Assembly (NCBI GenBank): GCA_026003215.1
Contig: BPGV01000001.1
Span: forward strand, 275,570-339,569
DNA: 64,000 bases
Direction: 5' to 3'
From: Bacteroidia bacterium
GTDB lineage: Bacteria > Bacteroidota > Bacteroidia > SpSt-205
In this document: positions 24,072 through 33,900 of the stretch, piece after piece
How positions within the stretch are numbered: the stretch's first letter is position 1
How the letters are laid out: every line of letters begins with the position of its first letter
Position numbers and translations under genes: made by a program
Notes under the pieces: generated by a model
What the model saw: the letters and a program-made list of their open reading frames with translations, nothing else
What the model was told of the DNA's origin: nothing
Database searches by the model: none

Positions 24072-25091
24072 ATGACAAAGGTAAAGACTGCTGCTCCCGC
24101 CCCTTCTTATCCTAAGGAACAGCTTCTCTTTTGGTACCGGCAAATGCTGGCGGTGCGGCGTATGGAGGAAAAAGCCGCCCAGCTCTACACTCAGCAAAAG
24201 ATCCGGGGATTCCTCCACCTCTATATTGGCCAAGAAGCGGTGGGTATGGGCATAGAAGCAGCTATTCGTCCAGACGATTATGTCATTACAGGGTATCGTG
24301 AGCATGGGAACGCCTATCTGCGCGGCATCCCCATGCGCGAGATATTTGCTGAACTGATGGGTAAAGTCACCGGCTGCTCCAAAGGAAAAGGGGGGTCCAT
24401 GCATATGTTCTCTGCCGAAAAAAACTTCTTAGGGGGGCATGGCATCGTAGGCGGACAGATCGGCCTGGGTACGGGGGCAGCCTTTGCTATCAAGTATAGA
24501 GAAGAAGATCGTCTCTGCGTAACGATGTTTGGAGATGGCGCTGTACGCCAAGGCATCCTCCATGAGTGCTTCAATATGGCCATGTTATGGAAGCTTCCAG
24601 CCTTATATATATGTGAAAATAACCAATATGCCATGGGTACCTCCGTAAATAGAACCTCGAATGTCACAGAAATCTATAAAATAGCTTATGCTTATGAAAT
24701 GCCTTCCGAGCGCGTAGATGGGATGGATGTCTTTGCCGTTTATGAAGCTGTAAAAAAGGCGGCTGCGCATGTTCGTTCAGGGAAAGGACCTTACTTTTTA
24801 GAGATACTTACCTATCGGTATCGGGGGCATTCTATGTCTGACCCGGCTAAGTATCGTACCCGAGAAGAGGTAGAGCAGTATAAGGAGCGGGACCCGCTCG
24901 CTCGGCTACAAAGTTACTTGTATGAAAAAGGGCTCGCTACTCCAGAAGATATTGAAAAGATAGAAGAAGAAGTAGCCGCCGAAGTAGCCGAAGCCGTGGC
25001 ATTTGCGGACGCCAGTCCCTATCCTGAACCTGAATCCCTCTACGAAGATGTATATGTCCAAAAAGACTATCCATTTTTGCGCGAATGGTAG
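24072..25091 (+). CDS. pdhA: Pyruvate dehydrogenase (acetyl-transferring) E1 component, alpha subunit
   Basis: A 339-residue TPP enzyme subunit that decarboxylates pyruvate and passes the acetyl group to the E2 lipoyl domain. It has the E1-alpha pattern GFLHLYIGQEAVGMG, REHGNAYLRG, KGKGGSMHMF, and the TPP motif from MFGDGAVRQG to ENNQYAMGT. The loop YRYRGHSMSDPAKYRTREE (residues about 248-266) matches the mitochondrial phosphorylation loop: Ser254 sits where mammalian site 1 is, while the site-2 serine is Lys/Tyr here. ATG 24072 follows the -7 box by 4 bases. E1-beta and E2 are not in the window. The stop overlaps the PP2C start by 7 bases, which couples this enzyme to a phosphatase and a kinase. 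Confidence 0.92.
   Translation: MTKVKTAAPAPSYPKEQLLFWYRQMLAVRRMEEKAAQLYTQQKIRGFLHLYIGQEAVGMGIEAAIRPDDYVITGYREHGNAYLRGIPMREIFAELMGKVTGCSKGKGGSMHMFSAEKNFLGGHGIVGGQIGLGTGAAFAIKYREEDRLCVTMFGDGAVRQGILHECFNMAMLWKLPALYICENNQYAMGTSVNRTSNVTEIYKIAYAYEMPSERVDGMDVFAVYEAVKKAAAHVRSGKGPYFLEILTYRYRGHSMSDPAKYRTREEVEQYKERDPLARLQSYLYEKGLATPEDIEKIEEEVAAEVAEAVAFADASPYPEPESLYEDVYVQKDYPFLREW
24076..24083 (-). promoter_or_regulatory. -7 box TACCTTTG for recF
   Basis: Exact match on the minus strand, lying inside codons 2-4 of pdhA and 22 bases before the recF ATG. recF RNA would cross the pdhA start and its -7 box in antisense. Confidence 0.5.
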
Positions 25092-26455
25092 AGGTTAGCG
25101 CAGCTACCCATCCGGGTAAGGTTCGGCAAGAAAACGAGGACTTTTTTTATCACGGTCCTATCCCTCAGGGCTATGTAGTGATTGTGTGTGATGGAATGGG
25201 AGGGCATGCCGCCGGCGAGGTTGCCGCCCGTATCGCCGCTGAAACGATTTACCAGTTTCTCCAGGAAGCTCCCCCCACTCCGCCCGAAGACCTCCTCAAG
25301 GATGCCCTCTTAGCTGCGCATCATCGCATACTCTTATACGCTCAAGCTAATCCTCACCACAAAAACCTCGGTAGCACCGCCGTAGTCGTGCTCATTACCC
25401 CACAAGAAGTGCTACATGCCCATGTAGGGGATAGCCGCCTGTACTTGTATAATAAAGGACAGCTTAGCCTCCTTACTCACGACGACTCGTTGGTGCAAGA
25501 ACTTTTGCGGGGAGGGCTCATCTCCCCGGAACAGGCACTCCATCACCCCCAGAAAAACGTCTTAAGCCAGTGCCTCGGCCAATCCCAAGGCACCCCCGAA
25601 CCGCATGTCGCTAAATGCCCTTTGCCTCGTAAAGGGATATTTTTACTTTGCACAGATGGCTTTTCTAATGCTCTATCCCAAGAAGAAATAATAGATATCT
25701 TAGCCGACAATACGTTAAATCTGGCCCAAAAAGCCGAAAAGCTGGTAGAACAGGCGGTGGCTCAAGCCGGTTATGATAATACTACTGTCCTCCTCGTGTG
25801 CCCTCCTACAAAAACGGCTACCTTTGCAGGGAAGATGAACCTCAAGCTGCCCCCCCAAAAGTACTTGATTGCTGGTGCCATAGCGTTGGCAGTTATGCTC
25901 ATAGGCATATGGGTTTTTGCCCGCAAAAGTGCTGCGTCCTCTACCCCGCCTACCGACGGGCAAATGATTATCCTCAGCGACTCAACCGCTGCAGACGCCG
26001 ACACCACAGCTGCCCTTTCGGCCCCAGAACCAGAGACCCAAGAGGAAGTTTCTCCCCCTATGCCCTTACCGGCTACGCCTACTCCCCCGCCCAGCGAACC
26101 TTCTGTCCCAAAAGTTTCTTCTTCTCCCCCAAAATCTTCTCCAATATCAGGAACTTACTTTCCCTACACTATCCAAAAAGGAGACAACCTTACCCAAATA
26201 GCTAAAGCCTTTTCCCTTTCCAAAGAAGAGCTACGAAAAGCAAATAATCTAAAAGATGACAACATTCAAGCTGGAAAGAAGCTTAAAATACCTGTAAAAA
26301 GCGTTCATACACATACGGTGGGAAAGGGAGAAACACTCTCTGCGATCGCGCGCAAGTATGCTACTACGGTAGAAGCCATAAAGCGAGCTAATCAGTTAGA
26401 AGATGAAAAGATTCGCTTGGGTCAGAAGCTTACGGTGCCTGTGGTGAAAAAATGA
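25085..26455 (+). CDS. PP2C-type protein phosphatase with TM and two LysM domains
   Basis: A 456-residue protein. Residues 1-240 are a metal-dependent PP2C Ser/Thr phosphatase: VRQENEDFF, VCDGMGGHAAGEVAA (metal-binding Asp), LGSTAVVV, HVGDSRLYL, LLCTDGFSN and GYDNTTVLLV. One TM segment follows at about 260-278 (YLIAGAIALAVMLIGIWVF), then a Pro/Ser/Thr linker to about 356 and two LysM modules at 360-403 (YTIQKGDNLTQIAKAF) and 410-453 (HTVGKGETLSAIARKY). LysM binds N-acetylglucosamine polymers such as peptidoglycan, so the enzyme is predicted to have a cytosolic catalytic domain and a periplasmic wall-binding tail. It overlaps pdhA by 7 bases and the kinase by 4. Natural partner kinase: the next gene. 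Confidence 0.9.
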   Translation: MVEVSAATHPGKVRQENEDFFYHGPIPQGYVVIVCDGMGGHAAGEVAARIAAETIYQFLQEAPPTPPEDLLKDALLAAHHRILLYAQANPHHKNLGSTAVVVLITPQEVLHAHVGDSRLYLYNKGQLSLLTHDDSLVQELLRGGLISPEQALHHPQKNVLSQCLGQSQGTPEPHVAKCPLPRKGIFLLCTDGFSNALSQEEIIDILADNTLNLAQKAEKLVEQAVAQAGYDNTTVLLVCPPTKTATFAGKMNLKLPPQKYLIAGAIALAVMLIGIWVFARKSAASSTPPTDGQMIILSDSTAADADTTAALSAPEPETQEEVSPPMPLPATPTPPPSEPSVPKVSSSPPKSSPISGTYFPYTIQKGDNLTQIAKAFSLSKEELRKANNLKDDNIQAGKKLKIPVKSVHTHTVGKGETLSAIARKYATTVEAIKRANQLEDEKIRLGQKLTVPVVKK

Positions 26456-28017
26456 GTACGCTCCTCGGGAAAAAACTATTGAACTATCGGATTGAAAAAC
26501 TTTTAGGACAAGGGGGCATGGGAGAGGTATATCTCGGTGTCCATACCGAGATAGGCCGAAAAGTGGCTATTAAGGTCATAAGCCCACATCTCGCCCGTGA
26601 CCCTAAGATTCAGGAGCGGTTTAAGCGAGAGGCCCTCATCTTAGCGAAACTCAATCATCCCAATATTGTACAGCTGTACGATTATTGGGCCCGCCCCGAA
26701 GAAGGCCTCTTCCTCATCATGGAATATGTAGAAGGCATCTCCTTAGATAGGTATATTCATCGAGTTTTACGCGGGCCTATACCCCCACATCAGGCAATAG
26801 ACTTATTTTTACAAGTGTTAGACGCCTTTCAGTATGCTCATGATAATGGTGTCATCCATAGAGATATAAAACCCAGTAATATTCTCATAAGAAACGATAA
26901 TGTAGTCAAAGTCTTAGACTTTGGAATCGCCCGTATCGTTACCCCAGACCCTACTACGGCTTCTGAGGCGATTACCCTTACGCAGACAGGGACGACCTTA
27001 GGTACGGTCTTATACATGAGCCCAGAACAGCTCAAAAGTAAAAACCCTTCTGATATTGACCACCGGGCGGATATTTACTCGCTGGGGGTAGTGCTCTTTG
27101 AAATGCTTACAGGTAAAGAAATGTATGATAGAGGCCAGCTTTCTGAGTTTGAGATACTGATAAAAATCGCCAGCGAACCTCCCCCTACCCTCTCAGATCT
27201 CGCTCCAGCTATCGCCACCGACTTTGAACCCATACTTATCAAAGCACTTGCCAAAAAAAGAGAAGAAAGATACCAGAGCTGCCAGGAGTTTGCCGCAGAT
27301 CTTCTGAAAGTATTACCTAAATATGCCGATAAAGCCCCTTCCCCTAACTCATACAATCCCGCCCTTACCCAGACTCAAATAGGGACCCCTTCTCCCGAGT
27401 CATTCCTTCATCGTACTTATGCCCAAATAAAAGCTTCCTGGCAAAAAGCTCAGACTCTTCCTCCCCAGAAAAAGATATTTTTAGGCTTCATACTCGTTTT
27501 ATTGGCAGGGGGGATAGGCTCTCTCCTATGGCTTGCGTTCCACAGTAATGCCGAGAAAAGGCATATCCTTTCTCAGACAGAGACCTTTGCCAAAGCCATA
27601 CATAGTCATGATGAGCATAAACTTAGGGCCCTTTTTTCTGAAACACTCTCTCCTTTTTTTAGCGATGCCCAGATCAGCCAAGAAGGAGCTATAACTAAGT
27701 ACTACACCTCTTTTTGGCAAACCCTCCAAGAAGACTCCGTGGCGTGGATAGAAGAGCCTACCAGCTACAAGAAAGGTAATACCTGGCAAGTAGAAGGCCT
27801 TTTATATCAAAAATACACCACTAAGCCGCAAACCTTCACCCGTACAGTAGACGAGCGTGTATATGATCGGTGGTATGGCCGGTACATAAAAAGACCTCGG
27901 AAAGTCATAGACAAAGTCCCCGCTACTACCTCCTGTAAAATCAAAAAGCTACGGCTCTACTTTATAGAGGGCAAAATAACAGGGATAGAAGTACTGGACA
28001 CCCGCGAATGCCCCTAA
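26452..28017 (+). CDS. Hanks-type Ser/Thr protein kinase, membrane-anchored
   Basis: A 521-residue bacterial eukaryotic-like kinase. Kinase domain at residues about 12-290: glycine loop GQGGMGEV (19-26), Lys41 in VAIKV, catalytic HRDIKPSN (136-143), DFG (156-158), and a Thr-rich activation loop (TLTQTGTTLGTVLYMSPEQ) typical of autophosphorylated kinases. One TM segment at about 341-361 precedes an extracytoplasmic domain of ~155 residues. That domain has an NTF2-like feel (TFAKAIHSHDEHKLRALF, then a beta-rich region) rather than PASTA repeats. It overlaps the phosphatase gene by ATGA and the convergent TonB receptor stop by four bases. Kinase, phosphatase and E1-alpha form one coupled unit. 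Confidence 0.92.
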   Translation: MSTLLGKKLLNYRIEKLLGQGGMGEVYLGVHTEIGRKVAIKVISPHLARDPKIQERFKREALILAKLNHPNIVQLYDYWARPEEGLFLIMEYVEGISLDRYIHRVLRGPIPPHQAIDLFLQVLDAFQYAHDNGVIHRDIKPSNILIRNDNVVKVLDFGIARIVTPDPTTASEAITLTQTGTTLGTVLYMSPEQLKSKNPSDIDHRADIYSLGVVLFEMLTGKEMYDRGQLSEFEILIKIASEPPPTLSDLAPAIATDFEPILIKALAKKREERYQSCQEFAADLLKVLPKYADKAPSPNSYNPALTQTQIGTPSPESFLHRTYAQIKASWQKAQTLPPQKKIFLGFILVLLAGGIGSLLWLAFHSNAEKRHILSQTETFAKAIHSHDEHKLRALFSETLSPFFSDAQISQEGAITKYYTSFWQTLQEDSVAWIEEPTSYKKGNTWQVEGLLYQKYTTKPQTFTRTVDERVYDRWYGRYIKRPRKVIDKVPATTSCKIKKLRLYFIEGKITGIEVLDTRECP

Positions 28018-30882
28018 CGCAGGAAGGGGTCATATACTACTTGGAAATAATATAAGCCTCCAATCCGTGGTCCGCCCGGTAGCTGCACATACCGAATGTT
28101 CAAGATATTTTGCCCCCCTATGCGAAACTGCGTCTTCCATTTGGGCACCGTATAGGAGATTTGCGCATCTACCCACTGGACAGCAGGCACCGCCCCTTGA
28201 ATGAGCCCGTCCATTCGAAAAGCATCTATCCACCGATAGTTTAGACTCCCCCCCCACCGTCCAAAGTTTGAAAGATATACACTACTCCCTACTTTATGGC
28301 GTGGTGTATTGAAGTTGGGTAAGAACGAAGGATCTTTCGCCACAGAAAGCACTAAGGTCGCATAGCTGTATGAGGCTGTCCATAAAATCTTCGGCGTTAT
28401 GGCGTATTCTATCCCCAAGGAAGCATATTCGGCATAAACTTGATCTGAAAGATTCGTCGCGGTATTGTATGCATAATATCGTCCATCGCGGAGATTTTCT
28501 AAACCTGCCAGGGTAGAAGGGTTTACATTAGATAAGCCAATCGGCTTGGTAGTGCCAGTTTCATACGCAGGCTCAGAGGAGATTACATTGCGATAGAGAA
28601 CAAAGTCCCTATAGTACGCGCGAGCGTATTCTACATCGGCATATAAACCTGAGATAAGCTGAAAACGTCCTCCTACTTCATAGTATTGTACAAACTCAGG
28701 CTTGAGCGGTGCGACCGAGATAGCTTGCAAATACTGTTGGGCCAGAGAGGCCAGGGTGGCACTATCCGTTACCCCTGCCGCCGCTGCTTGATAGGCGTAT
28801 ACCGAAGCAGGAACAAACATAAACTTGTCCAAACCATACACACCCCGAGCTCGTAAAGTACCCCCTAAAGTGATCTCTCGAAAACCTATATCCAAAGCAA
28901 TAAACTGGTCTTGCAGCGTAGGTATCCTAAATCCTGTCTGATACGAGAGGCGGAGACTATGTTGGCGTTCCTTACCAAACGCATATAAAAGAGCCGCTCG
29001 CGGCGTAAAGCGCCCCTGGAAATACTGATTTTTGTCATACCGCAGCGAAGCCAATACCCGTAGCCTCCTATCCAGAAACCACCGATTAGCTTGAATAAAC
29101 CCGCCATACTCGTGGGTCATAAAGGGACCTTCATAATCTACAAAGAGCGTACCCCGAGTATTGACTCGGAAAAATCGGACATTCCCGCCTACGAGCAGTT
29201 CTACCCACTTACCTACAAAGTCAGACAAATCATACTGCGCTTCAGTATGATAAAAAGAAGACCTGTCATAAAATCCAGCCTGTCCTTGCGTGCGGTAATA
29301 GCCGCTGTTGATCTCTTCCATTATTTTTTGGAACTCTGGGGTGCCTGGCTCAGGGCGAGGACGAAATTGGCCGGGGAGGCTCATGAGACGAACAGCTGTA
29401 TCAGCATAGGCCCGAGCCGCTTCATGGCTTCCATACAGGGCATACCCCTCAAAATACCCAAGAAACCAAGCTTCATTCGGCTTAGCCCACTGATTGAGAA
29501 ATATGGCCGTGAAACGGCTATCATAGGCGCGCCCTGAGCTTTCCCAGCTCCCATAGCTGCGTATGAAAAATCGCCGCCCTCGCAATTCCAACTTATGGTT
29601 ATGAAAAAGTACATCGCGTAGGGCGTTGCGGTTTGCAGCTTGATATATCGTATTGCCATTTACCAGGAAACTCCGCCAGGATAGCTCTAAGTTATCTGAG
29701 AGAAAGTATTGTAGCTGAGCTGAATATTTTTGAAGAAAAACCGCTGGATTAATGATGTCCCTATCCCTGTAAGGCGTACGTGCTAAGTAAAACTTTTCAT
29801 TGAAGGGTAGACCCACGGAGCGGGGATCCAGGGGGCCTATGCGCACTTCATCTCCATAAGTATTGACACCATTATACCCCGGATTTTGGGGGGCCTGGTT
29901 GGGCATACGCCCCTTCTGCGCCTGTATACGACCCCTGGTCCCTATAGTCCGTAGCTAACCAATCGGTAGCTCTGAGGTATTCGGCTACCAGCTTGAAGGA
30001 AAAGCGTTCGCCAAAAGTATGGGCATATCGTGCGGCTACATTCAAGAAGGGCTGCGGCGCAGTGTCAGAGGCAATATGATTTACGCCGAGGCGCACCGTA
30101 GCCGCAAGGCCCGGATACCGACGCGGCTGCCGAGTATAGACATCTAACAGCCCATTAAAAGCATTAGGGCCATACAGCGCAGAAGCCGGTCCCGCCGTAA
30201 GTTCTGCACTTTCTACATCTATCTCTGGGGACGCACTCAAAAGCCCCACCGGAAACCCAAATACCGGGGCCAGCATCTCTATACCATCCATACGCTGGAC
30301 AAAGCGCGGGTTCCCGGGTCCGCCAAAACCCCGCGTATTGATTACAGGGAAAGTGATAGATTGGTAGTTCACATCTACATTTTTCATGGTACTCAGCTGC
30401 TGAAAAAGATTGAAAGCGGCCCCAAGCTGAAGTTCTTTTATGCCTAAGCGGCTGACCGTGACAGGCGCCTCTAAGACCGTCTCCGGCAGCCGGCTGGTGC
30501 TGATAACGACTTCTTTCATGGAGAGCCCGCCTTCTTTGAGAGCTACTTCTATCTCACGGCCAGGATAGGCATCCACCAGGGCATTTTCATAACCTACATA
30601 AGAAACTTCTACGATAAAGGGAGGCTGCCCTGCTGCAGAGAGCCGAAACCGACCCATAGCATCCGAAACCGTGCCAATAAGCGTGCCTTTGAGCTTGATA
30701 TAAGCGCCCGGCAGCGGCTCCCCTGAAGCGGCATCGCGCACTATCCCCGTTATCGTGTAGGTGTTAGGTACAGTAGAAGGCTCCACCTTTGACGGCTCAG
30801 GTGTCAAAGGCCGTTCCCGCTCTTCCTGCGCCAGGCTTAGGCTAACAAGGGAAAATAGGAGGAGAATAAATGCACCTCGCAT
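28014..30882 (-). CDS. TonB-dependent outer-membrane receptor, frameshifted
   Basis: About 955 residues after frame repair. Signal peptide MRGAFILLLFSLVSLSLAQ; a carboxypeptidase-regulatory-like domain at about residues 40-120 (ITGIVRDAASGEPLPGAYIKL, GTVSDAMGRFRL), as in SusC-like and CirA-like receptors; a plug domain (VVISTSRLPETVLEAPVTV, then GPASALYGPNAFNGLLDV); then a 22-strand-type barrel ending GGLYYFQVVYDPFLR. The frame breaks at six G (29888-29893; C on the coding strand): reading five restores AYAQPGPQNPGYNG and the rest of the barrel. Ligand unknown. No SusD partner is adjacent. Confidence 0.88.
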
Positions 30883-30886
30883 GAGG

Positions 30887-30894
30887 CAAATATA
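30887..30894 (-). promoter_or_regulatory. -7 box TATATTTG for the TonB receptor
   Basis: TAnnTTTG match 4 bases before the ATG at 30882. Confidence 0.6.
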
Positions 30895-30919
30895 CAGGGA
30901 AACCGCTAAAAAGCCAGCC

Positions 30920-33900
30920 TTAGCGAGGGAAGGGCAGCTTCTTCTTAAGTTCTTCTTCTTTCTTCTTTTTCTCCTCCTCCAGCTGACGCTTGAGCCGTTC
31001 TTCTTCTTCGCGTTTTTTGCGTTCCGCTTCTTGGCGTAAGCGATCTTCTTCTTTACGGCGGCGCTCTTCGGCTTCGCGGCGCAGGCGCTCTTCTTCTGCG
31101 CGGCGCTTCTGTTCCAGGGCTTGGCGCAGGCTGTCTTCTTTACGACGCAAGGCTGCTTCTATGCTATCTTTCTTTCGCTTGGCTTCTGCTTCAAAGCGCG
31201 CTTTTTCTTCTGCTATTTTGCCTGCTATAGCTTCTTTTACACTTTCTGTACTGCCTTTAGGACGGATACCCAACACCTTAGGTTGCGTGATGGTCCCCCC
31301 CAGGTCGGCCACCAGTTGTACCTTGCCGGGGGCTTGGAGCGGGAGGCCCGCCGCTTGTAAAAACCCTTGCGCCCATGCGGCGGGAACCTCTATGCCTATG
31401 GTGTAGGCAAGGGTTTGGTCTAACCGCGTGACGCCACCTACTTCCATTTTGTATTCGCCTGCTGAAAAGGTAAAAGGTTCTACTTGAAGCGCTCCATTTT
31501 CGAGCTTGAAGCGAATCTGGGTATTATGCACTTGCAAGGTAGAGAGTTGAGGCATTTTAGCGGCACTGGAAAGGGCAGTTAACGAAGCGGAGCCTTTGAC
31601 TATAGCTTGCAGCACCTCCGCTAAGCCAGCCCCTGAGAGCGTACTTAGCTCAGGCATAAAGTCAGGCCGAAGACGGCTACCAGCAGAAAGCGATAGGTTC
31701 ATGCGGCCCTGGGTATTGGCTACAATCGGCGCAATGCGTCGCATCGTGCTAAAGTGTCGCGCCAGCTCCTCTATCTGCACCTGCTCCAACCGAAACTGCA
31801 TATCCCACCGGGCATTTCGCTTATCTGGTGCTGCATAGCTTCCAGCAAGCGTCATGCGCCCCCCTAACCCCTCCATCGCAAAACCTTCTAACTCCAGCAC
31901 CTGATCCCGTAAAATCAGCTTACCTCGAGCATTCCTAAATACCATCTTTTCATACAAAAGCTCGCCTACCTCGGCTTGAAAAGTGAAATCTACATTGGCT
32001 GGCAGTACTACAACTTCCAAAGCGCTACTGGTATCTGTAGCCGTAGCCTGGGCCTGCGTAGTATCAGAAACCATCCATTCATTCAGATCCAACCGTCGGC
32101 TTCGTAGGGCAAGAGTCCCGATGATTTCTTCATTTCTAAGGACATAGCCTAAATAGTTTTCCAGCTTGCCCTCTAAGGCTATGTCTGAATGTCCTATAGT
32201 ACCTTTATATCCTGAAAGCACAGCGTAACGAGGGGAAAAGCTAAGGGTTGCTTGGTCTATGGTGAGGCCCTGGGGGAGGTCGGGACTTTTATAGGTGAGT
32301 TTTTGGATAGCGAAGGTCCCTTGGGTAGGTAAGCGGGTGTAATCATGTTTTTCTAAGGCCTCGCGATCTCCTTGACCAGAGAGGTCAAAAGTGAGTATGC
32401 CGGCAACTTGGGTGCTTTCTATAGGGAAAATTCGCGTCCAAGTCCCCAAATCTATACGGCCTTTTGCGGTGAAAGTATAGTTTAGCACGTCTAAGTCGCT
32501 CACTTGTAGGGAAGCTTCTATGGGGTCATGGGCGACTTGGGCAAAAAAGCGCTTGAGATTAGCCACGGTGCGCGCGGGCAGCCCTTCGGGCGACTCGGCC
32601 ACAAAGTCTATAGAGATATTTTCCAGCGGCGTAGGAAAGTCAGCGGCTTTGAGAAAACCGTCACGCAGCGTGAATAGACCCGCCACCGAAGGCAGCTGTT
32701 TCTCTGCATAAACCCCCGCCATTTGAACATCTGCCTTAAAAGCCCCACGCAGCTCATATCCCAGGGGCAAAGCCGCCGCAAACTCTGAGAGGTTACCTTC
32801 CCCTTGGACGGCCGCTTGGAGGAGCATACGCGAAAGCCCCGTACTATTCCAGCGAGCTTGTAACCGACTCCCCCCTGCCCGCAGAAAAAACGTATCTAAC
32901 CGCACCCGCAGACTCTCTATTGTAGAAGCAGGGCTTTCTACTTTTAGACGAACTTGTAAATTTTCTATCTGTTTGGGTAAGCCTTTATATTTTATGCGGC
33001 CATTTTCTACAGAAAGATTTAGTTTAAATCCAGGAAAAAGCGAGTCTCTCAGCGCCCCCTGAACAAATCCTTCCAGTTTAAGTATGCCTTCGGTAGAAAG
33101 GCTTTCGTATTCTTTCCGGAAAGCAGCGGGTATAAGGGATAAAAGTTCCTTGAGGGAGGCTTCTGGAGCTGAAAAGCGCACATCTAAGAGAGTAGTAAGC
33201 GAGTCAGGCAGCGTCACACTTCCTGTCAGCTCCAGAGGCAGCGCATTTATGCGAAGCTTACCCCTCCGCAAGGTATAACGAGAGGAGGGGTAAGATATAT
33301 CCAAGTCTACTCCAGCCTCTACCCTTTGGCCAGAAAAATAGGCCGTTTGGTCGTAGGTGAGAAAAAGCTTGTCTATTTGTGTCTCTGTTTCCAAGGTCGT
33401 TTCGTCTTGGGTGAGGTCACCTTTGCCCTGATGAGAGAGCCCTACCAGTTGAACATACATACCCAGCGAAGAGTCTAAATAAGCCACTTGGGCATTTTGT
33501 ATCTCATAGCGTCGTAAGCTGAGGTGGAAGGCCGAAGTAGCGGTATCTGCGGGTTTTTCTGGGGTCTGGGTGGTATCTGGCAGGGTTACATCCCAGTTAG
33601 CTCGCCCATCCGATAAGACCTTGACATAAATCTTAGGTTCCACGAGATAAAACCGCGTGATAGCTATCTCTCCCTGCAAGGCTTTCCATACATCTATTCC
33701 TACATCTAAGGCCCGGCAGGTGAGCAGCGTATCTCCTTGAAAAGGCGCTTTATTGGCCACCGACAACCCTTCTAAACGCAAGGTCAGTACAGGAAAATGC
33801 CGAAAAAAAGATAAACTCACGCTTTTATATTCCACATGGGCATACAAGTTTTTGTTGATTTGCTCTTGGAGAAGGGCGTGGATTTTATCTCGGAGGAGGT

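Noticed and set aside
24054-24404. N-terminal extension of RecF by 117 residues
   Set aside because: It would be antisense to pdhA and pass through both promoters; the normal RecF start is MYFRALEG at 24053.
30990-31406. 138-codon open frame with Ser/Arg-rich sequence on the plus strand
   Set aside because: It is the antisense of the charged helix of the AsmA-like protein; the Ser/Arg bias simply mirrors Glu/Lys/Arg codons.
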